A stretch of DNA of 64,000 nucleotides, taken from NCBI GenBank assembly GCA_910579435.1, contig CAJTVF010000003.1:1-64000 (forward strand), written 5' to 3'. Origin of the DNA: an uncultured Oscillibacter sp. (GTDB lineage Bacteria > Bacillota > Clostridia > Oscillospirales > Oscillospiraceae). This document shows, one piece after another, positions 12,731 through 21,106 of this stretch. A model generated the notes under the pieces. The model was not told where the DNA came from. It was given only the letters and a program-made list of their open reading frames with translations, and searched no databases. Positions within the stretch are counted from its first letter, which is position 1, and every line of letters starts with the position of its first letter. The position numbers and the translations under genes were made by a program.

Positions 12731-15211
12731 TCAAGCGGGGATATCCTCTTTTGTCACCAGCAGCCTGCGGTCCTCCACAGTGAGGGCGGCGGTGTCGCCC
12801 TCCTTCAAGGTGCCGTCCAGCATCCGCTCGGCTACCGCGTCCTCCACCTTGCTCTGGATGCAGCGGCGGAGGGGGCGGGCGCCGTACTTGGGGTCGTAGC
12901 CCTCCCGGACCAGCTCCGTCACGGCCTCGTCGGAGGCGCTGAGGTGCAGGCCCATGGCCTCCATCCGGGCGGACACGGTGTCCAGCATCCGGCGGGCCAC
13001 CTCGTGAATGTCGTCCTCCGTCAGGGCCCGGAAGACGATGATGTCGTCGATCCGGTTCAAAAACTCCGGGCGGAAGGTCTGGCGGAGCTCCGCCATGACG
13101 GTCTCCTTGGCCTGGAGGAACTTCTTCTCCGCGTCATCGGCGGGGGTCTCCTCGTGGTTGAAGCCCAGGCGGGTCCCGGCGGTGGTGAGGCTCTTGGCCC
13201 CGATGTTGCTGGTCATGACGATGACGGCGTTTTTGAAGTCCACCGTCCGGCCCTGGGAGTCCGTGATGCGCCCGTCGTCCAGGATTTGCAGGAGGATGTT
13301 CCACACGTCCTCGTGGGCCTTCTCAATCTCGTCAAAGAGCACCACGGAATAGGGCTTCCGGCGGACCCGCTCGGTGAGCTGGCCGCCCTCCTCGTGGCCC
13401 ACATAGCCCGGAGGGGAGCCGATGAGGCGGGACACCGTGTGCCGCTCCATATACTCCGACATGTCGATGCGGATGATGGCGCTCTCGTCGCCGAACATGG
13501 CCTCCGCCAGGGACTTGCACAGCTCCGTCTTCCCCACGCCCGTGGGGCCCAGGAAGAGGAAGGAGCCCGTGGGGCGCTTGGGGTCCTTCAGGCCCACCCG
13601 GCCCCGGCGGATGGCCCGGGCCACGGCCTGGACGGCCTCGTCCTGGCCCACCACCCGCTTGTGGAGGATTTCCTCCATCCGCAGCAGGCGGCTGCCCTCG
13701 TCCTCCGTGAGGCGGGTGACGGGGATGCCCGTCCAGCCAGCCACCACGGCGGCGATGTCCTCCGCCGTGACGGGGCGGTGCTGCCGGGGGCTGGAGCGGC
13801 GCTTCTCCCGCTCCTGCTCCACCTGGTCCTGGTAGTTGCTCTCAATGTCCCGGAGCTGGGCGGCGGTCTCATAGTCCTGGCGCTGGATGGCGGCTTCCTT
13901 GTCCTTGGCCAGGGCGGCGATTTTCTCCTCCAGGGATTTTAGCTCCGGGGAAATTTCCTCCTCCTCCATGCGGACCCGGGACGCGGCCTCGTCCATCAGG
14001 TCGATGGCCTTGTCGGGGAGGAAGCGGTCGGAGATATACCGGGCGGAGAGGGTGACGGCGGCCTCCAGGGCCTCGTCGGTGAGCTGGAGCTTGTGGTGCT
14101 GCTCGTACTTCTCCCGGAGGCCCTTTAAGATCTCCAGGCTGGCCTCCTGGCTGGGCTCGCCCACCTGGACGGGCTGGAAGCGGCGCTCCAGGGCGGCGTC
14201 CTTCTCGATATACTTCCGGTACTCGTTCAGCGTGGTGGCCCCGAGACAGCGGATTTCCCCCCGGCCCAGGGCAGGCTTGATGATGTTGGCGGCGTCCACG
14301 GCCCCCTCGGCGGAGCCGGCGCCCACGATGGTATGGAGCTCGTCGATGAAGAGGATCGCGTCCCCGGATTTCTTCACCTCGTCCAGGGCCTTTTTGATGC
14401 GCTCTTCAAACTCGCCCCGGTACTTGGTCCCGGCCACCATGCCGGAGAGGTCCAGGGACAAAATCCGCTTGTCCAGCAGGTCGTCAGGCACGTCGCCCAG
14501 GACGATTTTCCGGGCCAGGCCCTCGGCAATGGCGGTCTTGCCCACGCCGGGCTCGCCAATGAGGCAGGGGTTGTTCTTCGTCCGGCGGGAGAGAATCTGA
14601 ATCACCCGCTGGATTTCATCGTCCCGGCCCACCACGGGGTCCAGCTTGCCGTTCCGGGCGTCGGCGGTCAGGTCCCGGGTGAACTCCCGGAGGGTTTTGC
14701 CGCTTCCGCCGGCCCCGCCGCCGGAGGAGGGGCCCCGGTCGTCCCGGGGGGCGGCGGGCTGGCGGCTCTGGGGCCGCTGGTTCAGCTTCTGCATCAGGGC
14801 GGCGTAGAGGGGCCGGGCGTCCACCCCCGCCGTGCGGAGGATGCGGACGGCCATGTTGTTCCCCTCCCGCAGGAGGCCCGCCAGCAGGTGCTCCGTGCCC
14901 ACATAAGGGCTGCTGCTGCGGACGGCGTCCTCCACGGCGATCTCCACCACCCGGCGGGCCCGGGGGGTCAGGCCCTGGGCGGGATTCCCGCCGGGGAGGC
15001 CCGCTCCCACGCTGCGCTTGATGATCTGGACGATCATATCGTCGGTGAGCCCGGCCTCCAGGAGCACGTCGTGGGCGGCGCCCTGGTCCTCCCGGATCAG
15101 GCCCAGCAGCAGGTGCTCGGTGCCCACATAGCCGTGACCCAGCTCGCCTGCGGCCTCCTGGCTGAGGCGGAGGGACTCCTCCGCGCCGGGGCTGAATTTT
15201 TTCTCATTCAT
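12731..15211 (-). CDS. clpC: ATP-dependent Clp protease ATPase subunit ClpC
   Basis: An 826-residue AAA+ unfoldase that feeds ClpP. The double Clp-N repeat (KFSPGAEESLRLSQEAAGEL onwards) is followed by the first AAA+ module (GEPGVGKT, FIDELHTIVGAG). The middle domain contains a UVR-type segment (AAIQRQDYETAAQLRDIE). The second AAA+ module has GPTGVGKTEL and LFDEIEKAHEDV. The start at 15211 is chosen because AAGGAAGTG precedes it and the MNEKKFSPG N-terminus is typical. It is the last gene of the ctsR-mcsA-clpC operon, only 34 bases after mcsA, with no mcsB between them. Confidence 0.95.
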   Translation of the reverse strand: MNEKKFSPGAEESLRLSQEAAGELGHGYVGTEHLLLGLIREDQGAAHDVLLEAGLTDDMIVQIIKRSVGAGLPGGNPAQGLTPRARRVVEIAVEDAVRSSSPYVGTEHLLAGLLREGNNMAVRILRTAGVDARPLYAALMQKLNQRPQSRQPAAPRDDRGPSSGGGAGGSGKTLREFTRDLTADARNGKLDPVVGRDDEIQRVIQILSRRTKNNPCLIGEPGVGKTAIAEGLARKIVLGDVPDDLLDKRILSLDLSGMVAGTKYRGEFEERIKKALDEVKKSGDAILFIDELHTIVGAGSAEGAVDAANIIKPALGRGEIRCLGATTLNEYRKYIEKDAALERRFQPVQVGEPSQEASLEILKGLREKYEQHHKLQLTDEALEAAVTLSARYISDRFLPDKAIDLMDEAASRVRMEEEEISPELKSLEEKIAALAKDKEAAIQRQDYETAAQLRDIESNYQDQVEQEREKRRSSPRQHRPVTAEDIAAVVAGWTGIPVTRLTEDEGSRLLRMEEILHKRVVGQDEAVQAVARAIRRGRVGLKDPKRPTGSFLFLGPTGVGKTELCKSLAEAMFGDESAIIRIDMSEYMERHTVSRLIGSPPGYVGHEEGGQLTERVRRKPYSVVLFDEIEKAHEDVWNILLQILDDGRITDSQGRTVDFKNAVIVMTSNIGAKSLTTAGTRLGFNHEETPADDAEKKFLQAKETVMAELRQTFRPEFLNRIDDIIVFRALTEDDIHEVARRMLDTVSARMEAMGLHLSASDEAVTELVREGYDPKYGARPLRRCIQSKVEDAVAERMLDGTLKEGDTAALTVEDRRLLVTKEDIPA

Positions 15212-15245
15212 GTGCGGTACACTTCCTTTCATGAAGGTCGGTTTT

Positions 15246-15713
15246 TTAGTTTCCTTCCATGCTGCGGATCTGGTCCCGGAGCTCCGCCGCCCGCTCAAAA
15301 TTTTCCTCGCCGACAGCCTTCTGCATTTCCATCCGCAGGGCGTTGAGCTGGCGGGTCCTGGAGATTTGGTTCTGTTCCTCCTGCTCCAGCAGGGTCTCCT
15401 GGGGCTTCCGGGCCTCCGGCTGTGCCTCCGCCGGAGCGCCCAGGGCGGGCATGTCGGCGAAGAAGTCGTCGAAGGGGCTTTCCAGCATGCGGTTCATCCG
15501 GCCCAGCAGGGAGGGGACGGGGGTGAAGAAATCGTCGAAGAGGCTGCCGCCGAACAGGTTCTGCATCAGCGACCGGCTGTGTGCCGCCAGGCGCTGGGTG
15601 TAGCCCAGCTTCTCGGCGCATTCGCTGCACAGGCGCTTCTCCGTGACCTGGCCGTTGACGTTGCTCTGATAGACGAAGGTGACTTCATTCTTGCCACAAT
15701 TTTCGCATTTCAT
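15246..15713 (-). CDS. mcsA: McsA-like zinc-finger/UVR protein
   Basis: A 155-residue protein. The N-terminus has two CxxC pairs (MKCENCGKNE and LCSECAEKLGY), a zinc finger as in McsA. The C-terminus has a UVR motif (AVGEENFERAAELRDQIRSM). In Bacillus, McsA activates the arginine kinase McsB and modulates CtsR. No McsB gene is present here, so this protein may act directly on ClpC or CtsR. It is 98 bases downstream of ctsR. Confidence 0.85.
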   Translation of the reverse strand: MKCENCGKNEVTFVYQSNVNGQVTEKRLCSECAEKLGYTQRLAAHSRSLMQNLFGGSLFDDFFTPVPSLLGRMNRMLESPFDDFFADMPALGAPAEAQPEARKPQETLLEQEEQNQISRTRQLNALRMEMQKAVGEENFERAAELRDQIRSMEGN

Positions 15714-15811
15714 AATAAAAACCTCCTGTATACGGAAAATGTTTTGGTTGACAGTTTAAAAGGTGAAAAAGATCCGCCGTTTTGGGCGTTTAGACCTTTT
15801 TCAAACAAGGC

Positions 15812-16264
15812 CTAGACCTGGAGAATCAGGACGTTTTTCAGGACGTCCGCCCGGACCCGGTCCCGGAGGTCCCGGGGCACGGCCCCCAGGGCTTTGTCCC
15901 CCACAGCGGCCAGCAGCGTTCGGGCCAGGTCCTCCGCCAGCGCCCCGGCCTCCGCAAGGTTCCCCAGGATGGCCCGGGCGGAGGGCAGGTCCACCTGGTC
16001 CCCCAGGGAGTTGATGACGTGCATCAACAGCGTCTCCCGGTCCACCTGGACCCGGGTGATGCGGATATAGCCGTTGCCGCCCCGGCGGCTTTCCACGATA
16101 TAGCCCCGCTCGGGGGAAAAGCGGGTGGACATGACGTAGTTGATCTGGCTGGGCACGCAGTTGAACCTCTGGGCCAGTTCGCCCCGCTGGACCTCCAGCA
16201 CGCCGTCCCCGGTCTCATCCAGGCAGTCCTGCAAAAAGCCGGCGATCAAATCGGAAATCCCCAT
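15812..16264 (-). CDS. ctsR: Transcriptional repressor of class III stress genes CtsR
   Basis: A 150-residue heat-sensing repressor. The N-terminal winged helix (ISDLIAGFLQ, ELAQRFNCVPSQINYVMSTR) and the glycine-rich wing RRGGNGYIRI are the CtsR hallmarks. The C-terminal dimerization domain follows. Two direct-repeat CtsR boxes lie upstream of its own gene (16305-16389), indicating autorepression. It is the first gene of the stress operon. Confidence 0.93.
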   Translation of the reverse strand: MGISDLIAGFLQDCLDETGDGVLEVQRGELAQRFNCVPSQINYVMSTRFSPERGYIVESRRGGNGYIRITRVQVDRETLLMHVINSLGDQVDLPSARAILGNLAEAGALAEDLARTLLAAVGDKALGAVPRDLRDRVRADVLKNVLILQV

Positions 16265-16304
16265 GGGAGCACCTCTTTTCGGAATGTTTTGAGTTTGATT
16301 TGAC

Positions 16305-16389
16305 TTTGACTATCTTTGATCTATTGGATGATGCCAGTATACCACCCTTGCGGAAAAAGTCAAGAGGGAAAGTTTGACTTTCTTTGACG
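16305..16389 (-). promoter_or_regulatory. ctsR operon promoter with two CtsR boxes
   Basis: On the minus strand the -35 is TTGACT (16358-16363) and the -10 is TATACT (16336-16341), spaced 16 bases. CtsR-type heptad repeats lie on both sides: GTCAAAGAAAGTCAAA upstream (16373-16389, intact) and GATCAAAGATAGTCAAA downstream (16305-16321, one mismatch to the consensus). Confidence 0.8.
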
Positions 16390-16446
16390 TTTATGAAAAC
16401 AAATTGTGAACGGCAAAATTTTTCTGTCAGGGGTTTCACAAAGCTC

Positions 16447-16474
16447 TTGCTTTTTTCCAAGAGTATGCTACAAT
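16447..16474 (+). promoter_or_regulatory. Ferredoxin promoter
   Basis: TTGCTT (16447-16452) and TACAAT (16469-16474) are spaced 16 bases, about 30 bases upstream of the ferredoxin ATG. Confidence 0.55.
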
Positions 16475-16504
16475 GAGGATACAATTCTAATGGAGGTGCA
16501 ACCC

Positions 16505-16678
16505 ATGGCCTATAAGATCACTTCTGCCTGTGTGAGCTGCGGCGCCTGCTCGGACGCCTGCCCCGCCGGCGCCATCAGCCAGGGCGATGATTCCTACGTC
16601 ATCGACGCTGCCGCCTGCCTGGACTGCGGTTCTTGCAGCGACACCTGCCCCAACGGCGCCATCGTCCCCGAGGAGTAA
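16505..16678 (+). CDS. 2[4Fe-4S] ferredoxin
   Basis: A 57-residue clostridial-type ferredoxin. Two CxxCxxCxxxCP motifs are complete (CVSCGACSDACP and CLDCGSCSDTCP) and bind two [4Fe-4S] clusters. The protein is a low-potential electron carrier. The start at 16505 follows TGGAGGTG. It is monocistronic, with its own promoter and a strong terminator. Confidence 0.95.
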   Translation: MAYKITSACVSCGACSDACPAGAISQGDDSYVIDAAACLDCGSCSDTCPNGAIVPEE

Positions 16679-16694
16679 TTCATAAGGGATACAT

Positions 16695-16728
16695 AAAAGT
16701 CCCGTGAGCATCGCTCACGGGACTTTTT
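16695..16728 (+). terminator. Ferredoxin terminator
   Basis: A 15-base arm AAAAGTCCCGTGAGC pairs with GCTCACGGGACTTTT, followed by TG. Confidence 0.9.
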
Positions 16729-16733
16729 GTCTT

Positions 16734-16895
16734 AGAACCTGTATTCACAACCCTTGAACGCCGTCTGGCCGGTCTTTTTCCCGCCATACTGCGTCGATTT
16801 CCCTTGCCATACGTCAGTATGGCTGCGGAAAATCTCCTTGTCTGCCGGGAAAAATCCTCGTCCACCCGGTATCCCTGGTTATGAATACAGGTTCT
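16734..16895. mobile_element. 162-bp MITE-like element
   Basis: The terminal inverted repeats are AGAACCTGTATTCACAACC (16734-16752) and GGTTATGAATACAGGTTCT (16877-16895), 18 of 19 matching. A TTA trinucleotide flanks the GAACC...GGTTC body on both sides, consistent with a short target duplication. Inside is a further inverted repeat, GCCATACTG...CAGTATGGC. There is no coding capacity. It sits between the ferredoxin terminator and the stop codon of the radical SAM gene. I infer a non-autonomous element; a transposase source is not visible. Confidence 0.75.
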
Positions 16896-17767
16896 TATAC
16901 TCCCGACAGGTCAAAATCCGGGGTGTATTCCTCCCTGGCGGAGGTGCGCTCCTGGGTGTAGCCGTCGGTGACTCCGCAGTTTGCCATATATTCCGCCGCC
17001 GCCCGGTACTCCGCCCTCGTCACATGGCGGCTGAGATTCCCGGAGGCCCCGGGCTGGGGGGTGTACTGGCTCATGAGGGAGAACAGCACGTCCCCGGGGC
17101 GGAAGGCTTCCGACACCCAGTCGATGCAGCGGCGGGTATTCTCCAGCTCCCCGGGGAGCAGCAGGTGGCGGATCAGCACGCCGGATTTCAGATGCCCGTT
17201 TTCCATGCGGTAAGGCCCCGTCTGGCGGAACATCTCCCAAATGGCCGGGGCGGCGCGGTCGAAATAGTCCGGGGCGGCGGAGTATTTCCCGGCGGGGCCC
17301 GGCAGGGCGTATTTCAGGTCCGGCAGGTAGACCTGGACCCTTCCCTCCAGGAGGCGGAGGGTCTCCGGCGTTTCATAGCCCCCGCAGTTCCACACCACGG
17401 GGACGGGCCAGGGCTCCTCTCCCAGGGCCTCTAAAATAGCGGGAGTGAAGTGGGTGGGGGTCACCAGGTCCAGGCAGGCCGCGCCCTGGGCGATGAGCTC
17501 CCGGAAAATCTCCCGGAGGCGGACGGCGGTGACGGGCTTCCCGACGCCGCCCTGGGAGATGGGTTTATTTTGGCAGTAGGAACAGCGGAGATTACAGCCG
17601 GAGAAAAAGACGGCTCCCGCCCCGTGCTCCCCCGTCAGGCAGGGCTCCTCCCACTGGTGGAGCATCGCCCGGGCCACCACAGGCTCCGACGGCATGCCGC
17701 ATACGCCGCCGGGGCGGTCCGGGGTCCGCTCTGCCCGGCAGGCCCGGGGACAGAGGCTGCAGGTCAT
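16895..17767 (-). CDS. Radical SAM protein, PflA-activase-like (COG1313 type)
   Basis: A 290-residue protein. The radical SAM cluster motif is GCNLRCSYCQNKPIS (CxxxCxxC). An extra N-terminal cysteine set (CSLCPRACRAERTPDRPGG) is typical of the PflX/COG1313 group. That group resembles pyruvate formate-lyase activases, but its substrate is unknown. The stop codon coincides with the TTA duplication next to the MITE, so the last codons may have been altered by that insertion. It begins 4 bases inside the thymidine kinase end on the same strand. Confidence 0.85.
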   Translation of the reverse strand: MTCSLCPRACRAERTPDRPGGVCGMPSEPVVARAMLHQWEEPCLTGEHGAGAVFFSGCNLRCSYCQNKPISQGGVGKPVTAVRLREIFRELIAQGAACLDLVTPTHFTPAILEALGEEPWPVPVVWNCGGYETPETLRLLEGRVQVYLPDLKYALPGPAGKYSAAPDYFDRAAPAIWEMFRQTGPYRMENGHLKSGVLIRHLLLPGELENTRRCIDWVSEAFRPGDVLFSLMSQYTPQPGASGNLSRHVTRAEYRAAAEYMANCGVTDGYTQERTSAREEYTPDFDLSGV

Positions 17768-18351
17768 AGGGCCTCTGCTTCAAAGTCCGGGCCCAGGTTT
17801 CCCTCCATCCAGTGGCGGCGGCAGAGGCCGATGTATTTGTCGTTGGCCCCCAGGACCACCTGCTCTCCTTCCTTCAAAACCTTGCCGTTTTCGTCGAAGC
17901 GGGCGTTGAAGGTGGCCTTTTTGCCGCACCAGCAGATGGTCTTGACCTCCTCGATCTTGTCCGCCATGACCAGCAGGGCATAGCTGCCCGGGAAGAGGTC
18001 GCCTTTAAAATCCGCCCGGAGGCCGTAGCACATGACGGGAATGTCCTGCTGGTCCACCAGGTCCACCAGGTACATGACCTCCTCCCGGGTCAGGAACTGG
18101 GCCTCGTCCACGATGATGCAGGCGTTTTGCTGGAGCTCCATGACGGACATCTCCTGCATCTCGTCAAAGTACACGCAGGGATAGGTCAGGCCGATGCGGG
18201 AGTAGACCATGTGCTCCCCGTCCCGGGCGTCCAGCCGGGGCTTGACCATCAGGGCCTTCTGGCCCCGCTCCTCGTAGTTAAAGCGGGCCATCAGGGCGTT
18301 GGCGGACTTGCTGGAGCCCATGGCTCCATACTTAAAGTATAATTGCGCCAT
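17764..18351 (-). CDS. tdk: Thymidine kinase (TK1 type)
   Basis: A 195-residue enzyme that phosphorylates thymidine with ATP. The P-loop is KYGAMGSSKS, a variant (SK in place of GK) seen in clostridial TK1 proteins. The Walker B/catalytic segment is CIIVDEAQFL. Zinc-binding residues are in CWCGKKATF and LCRRHW. The start at 18351 matches the family N-terminus (MAQLYFKYG) but lacks a ribosome-binding site. An upstream ATG at 18387 overlaps the previous stop codon (ATGA) and would add 12 residues. Confidence 0.88.
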   Translation of the reverse strand: MAQLYFKYGAMGSSKSANALMARFNYEERGQKALMVKPRLDARDGEHMVYSRIGLTYPCVYFDEMQEMSVMELQQNACIIVDEAQFLTREEVMYLVDLVDQQDIPVMCYGLRADFKGDLFPGSYALLVMADKIEEVKTICWCGKKATFNARFDENGKVLKEGEQVVLGANDKYIGLCRRHWMEGNLGPDFEAEAL

Positions 18352-18383
18352 AATAATATAAAAAGCGATGGGTTTCGACGGGT

Positions 18384-18854
18384 TCATCCCTCGCTCGTTT
18401 CCTCCTCTTGTGTGTTTTCTGTGTGCTCCGCGATGCGGGCGGAAAAGCTGTCCTCGTATTCCGAGGGGTCCGGCATGTGGAAGACTGCCTTCTTGCAGTC
18501 CCGGCAGAGCCAGGTGGTTTTATAAAGGCCGCTCCAGATGCTGCCCTCGTCCAGCAGGTCAATTCCGCCTGCGATGTCCAGGCCACGGAGTGGGTCGGCT
18601 TTGTAAATTCCGGAATACCAGTGGGCGCCGCCCCGGCCGCCGACTAAGAAGCCCTGCTCCATCTCCTTCCCGCACCAGGGACAGGGCTCCGGGGGGAGGC
18701 GCTTGGCCTCCTCCTTTTCCTTCGCTTTGGCTTTGCGCTCCTCGTTCCAGGTTTTCAGGCTGTCAAGGGGATTTGCTTGCGGCTCCTTGGGCTCCCGGCG
18801 GGGCTTGTCCGGTTTTTGGTCCCAGGGGTCCTCGCTCTGTTTCCAGAATGGCAT
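18384..18854 (-). CDS. Zinc-ribbon protein (DUF6487-like)
   Basis: A 156-residue protein. The N-terminal 50 residues are charged and Lys/Glu-rich. The middle begins CPWCGKEMEQGFLVGGRGG and ends with LCRDCKKAVFHMP, two CxxC pairs that should bind zinc, as in the DUF6487-type domain. The function is unknown. The stop codon overlaps a possible thymidine kinase start, so the two genes are probably coupled. mutY lies 10 bases upstream on the same strand. Confidence 0.6.
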   Translation of the reverse strand: MPFWKQSEDPWDQKPDKPRREPKEPQANPLDSLKTWNEERKAKAKEKEEAKRLPPEPCPWCGKEMEQGFLVGGRGGAHWYSGIYKADPLRGLDIAGGIDLLDEGSIWSGLYKTTWLCRDCKKAVFHMPDPSEYEDSFSARIAEHTENTQEEETSEG

Positions 18855-18864
18855 ACGGTTCCTC

Positions 18865-19923
18865 CTATTCGTTCAGCGCATGCTCCGCCTCCTCCCGGTA
18901 GCGGGCAAAGGCGGAGGGGACGGCGTGATGCTTTAAGCTGTCCACCCAGGTGAAGCCGGCGGAATCCTCGCCGGAGACCTCCAGCGTGTAGCCGGTCATG
19001 TGCCACTCCACATGGCTGAAAATGTGCTTTGCCGTCAGGCGGCGTTTCCAGGCGAGCGGCTCCAGGCCCCAGGCCCGGACCGCGACCGCGGCGGCGGGCT
19101 CGTCCAGGGCGCTTTCCACGTTGGGAAACTCCCACAGCCCCGCCAGCAGGCCGGAGGCCGGGCGCTTCCGCAGGGCGATTTGGCCCCTCCGGAGAAGGAG
19201 GAAAACCGTCTTTTCCTCCGCCCGGCGGGACTTTTTCGGGGCCTTTACCGGCAGGCTCTCCGCCGTGCCCCGGGCCCGGCCCAGGCAGAGGTCCCGGACG
19301 GGGCAGAGAAGGCATTTCGGCGGGCCGTTCGGCACGCAGACGACGGCCCCCAGCTCCATGAGGGACTGGTTGAAAATCCGCGTGTCCGCCCCGGCTTCCG
19401 GGAAAATCTCCTGGACCTGGGAGCGGATGGCTTTTTTCGTCTGGGGGAGGGCAACGTCGCTGTGGTCGTCCGTCAGGCGGGTGATGACACGGAGGACGTT
19501 GCCGTCCACCGCGGCCTCCCGCCGGGCGAAGGAGGCGGAGGCAATGGCGGAGGCGGTGTAGTCGCCGATACCGGGGAGCTCTAAAAGTCCCTCATAGGTG
19601 TCGGGGAAGCCGCCCCGTTCCGTCACCAGCCGGGCGGCTTTTTGGAGGTTCCGGGCCCGGCTGTAGTAGCCCAGGCCCTCCCAGAGCTTCATCAGGTGCT
19701 CCTCCGGCGCGGAGGCCAGGGCCTCCACCGTGGGGAAGGCCTCCAAAAACCGGGCGTAGTAGCCCAGCACCGCCGCCACCCGGGTCTGCTGAAGCATGAT
19801 TTCCGAGACCCAGATGCGGTAGGGGTCCCGGGTTTTCCGCCAGGGAAGGTCCCGGGCGCTGGCCCGGTACCAGGCCAGCAGCGGCGGCGGGAGCCGCGAT
19901 AATGTCATAGCGTTTTCGTTCAT
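18865..19923 (-). CDS. mutY: A/G-specific adenine glycosylase MutY
   Basis: A 352-residue DNA repair enzyme that removes adenine opposite 8-oxoguanine. The catalytic Glu is in WVSEIMLQQTRV. The helix-hairpin-helix is LLELPGIGDYTASAIAS, followed by the catalytic Asp in AVDGNVLRV. A [4Fe-4S] site is CVPNGPPKCLLCPVRDLC. The C-terminal NUDIX-like 8-oxoG recognition domain spans about residues 235-345. ATG codons at 19923 and 19908 are both possible starts. It heads a four-gene minus-strand run with the zinc-ribbon, tdk and radical SAM genes. Confidence 0.94.
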   Translation of the reverse strand: MNENAMTLSRLPPPLLAWYRASARDLPWRKTRDPYRIWVSEIMLQQTRVAAVLGYYARFLEAFPTVEALASAPEEHLMKLWEGLGYYSRARNLQKAARLVTERGGFPDTYEGLLELPGIGDYTASAIASASFARREAAVDGNVLRVITRLTDDHSDVALPQTKKAIRSQVQEIFPEAGADTRIFNQSLMELGAVVCVPNGPPKCLLCPVRDLCLGRARGTAESLPVKAPKKSRRAEEKTVFLLLRRGQIALRKRPASGLLAGLWEFPNVESALDEPAAAVAVRAWGLEPLAWKRRLTAKHIFSHVEWHMTGYTLEVSGEDSAGFTWVDSLKHHAVPSAFARYREEAEHALNE

Positions 19924-19975
19924 GGGGAGATTATAGCACAGATTTCAAAAGATGGACAGAGTTTTTTCCAGGGGC

Positions 19976-20025
19976 TTGACATACCTAGAAATACTATGTA
20001 TAATAAGCATAGAAATTCTAGGTAT
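19976..20025 (+). promoter_or_regulatory. padR promoter with operator
   Basis: TTGACA (19976-19981) and TATAAT (19999-20004), both consensus, are spaced 17 bases. A long inverted repeat, ATACCTAGAA (19981-19990) against TTCTAGGTAT (20016-20025), spans the spacer and start region and fits the ATAC-N-GTAT pattern of PadR operators. Autoregulation is inferred. Confidence 0.8.
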
Positions 20026-20039
20026 AGGAGGCGGACGCG

Positions 20040-20378
20040 ATGAAGAAACAGGCCATTGAGCATACCCGGCTGCTGGCGCTGTCCCTGCTGGCGGGGGAGG
20101 ACATGTATGGGTATCAGATGATTGTGGAGCTGGCCCGGCGGTCCAACCACACCTTCGACATGAAGGAGGGGACGCTGTATCCGGTGCTCCACGGGCTGGA
20201 GCAGGAGGGCTTTGTGGAGGCCTACCGGAAGCAGGCCCCCACGGGGCGGGAGCGGAAATACTACCACCTCACCCGGAAGGGCCAGGGGGCCCTCCGGGAG
20301 GAAAAACAGGCGTGGGAGCGGTACTCCGGGGCGGTGAACGACGTGCTCCGGGGCGGGGCGGAGGCGGAGCCGGTATGA
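20040..20378 (+). CDS. PadR-family transcriptional regulator
   Basis: A 112-residue winged-helix regulator with the canonical PadR features: HTRLLALSLLAGEDMYGYQM, EGTLYPVLHGLEQEGFVEAY and GRERKYYHLTRKG. It overlaps the next gene by an ATGA, so translation is coupled. It probably represses its own operon through the operator at 19981-20025. The ligand is unknown. Confidence 0.92.
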   Translation: MKKQAIEHTRLLALSLLAGEDMYGYQMIVELARRSNHTFDMKEGTLYPVLHGLEQEGFVEAYRKQAPTGRERKYYHLTRKGQGALREEKQAWERYSGAVNDVLRGGAEAEPV

Positions 20379-21106
20379 CGCGGGGGGAGTTTTTGGACCG
20401 GGTGCTCCTGCCCCTGGGGCGGTTGACGGCGGAGGAGCGGGAGAATGTCCGCCGGGAGCTGGAGGAGCATGTGGAGGACCGGATGGAGGTCATGCTGGAT
20501 ATGGGCTGGGATAAGGAATTGGTGGAATCCCGGTGCCTGGAGGCCATGGGCGACCCGGCGGAGATCGGCCGGGAGATGGCGGCGCAGTACCGGGGGACGG
20601 GCTGGCTGTGGATTGGCCGGGCGGCGGTGCTGCTGACGGTGGTGGTATGTATCCAGGCGGTGCTGGGCGTGGAGGTTTTGTTTAACGCCTGGGACGGTCT
20701 GGTGGTTCGGACCCTGCGCCCGCAGATTACCTCCATGCTGGATGAGGTGGAGGCCGAGGAGCTGGTGGACCTGCGAATGGGCATTGGGAACGACGTGCTG
20801 CGGGTGGTCCGAGTGTCCGTTGGGGAGGCGGAGGGGCAGCGTGTGGCGGAAATTGCCATGTGCGCCTATGACCGCTGGCCCTTCGGCATTGTGGCGCACA
20901 ACTGCGAGAACTGGATTACAGTGGAGAGACGGGAGAGTGAGGCCCGCATTCACGGCGGCCCCGCCAGCAGAACCTATGGCGCGGAATGCTGGCAGATGTA
21001 CGCATTGCCGGCCCCGGGGGACCGGAGCGTCGTGCTGACCTATTCGCGCTACGGTGAGACCGTGAGCCTGGAGGTGCCTTTGCCGGAGCAGGGGGGAGCA
21101 GTATGA
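20375..21106 (+). CDS. HAAS-domain membrane protein
   Basis: A 243-residue protein. Residues 1-75 match the HAAS/DUF1700-type helical domain that commonly follows padR (FLDRVLLPLGRLTAEERENV, LEEHVEDRMEVMLDMGWDKE, CLEAMGDPAEIGREMAAQYR). One membrane helix follows at about 83-103. The C-terminal 140 residues are extracytoplasmic and unrecognized. It overlaps padR and the next gene by 4 bases each, forming a three-gene operon. Confidence 0.65.
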   Translation: MTRGEFLDRVLLPLGRLTAEERENVRRELEEHVEDRMEVMLDMGWDKELVESRCLEAMGDPAEIGREMAAQYRGTGWLWIGRAAVLLTVVVCIQAVLGVEVLFNAWDGLVVRTLRPQITSMLDEVEAEELVDLRMGIGNDVLRVVRVSVGEAEGQRVAEIAMCAYDRWPFGIVAHNCENWITVERRESEARIHGGPASRTYGAECWQMYALPAPGDRSVVLTYSRYGETVSLEVPLPEQGGAV

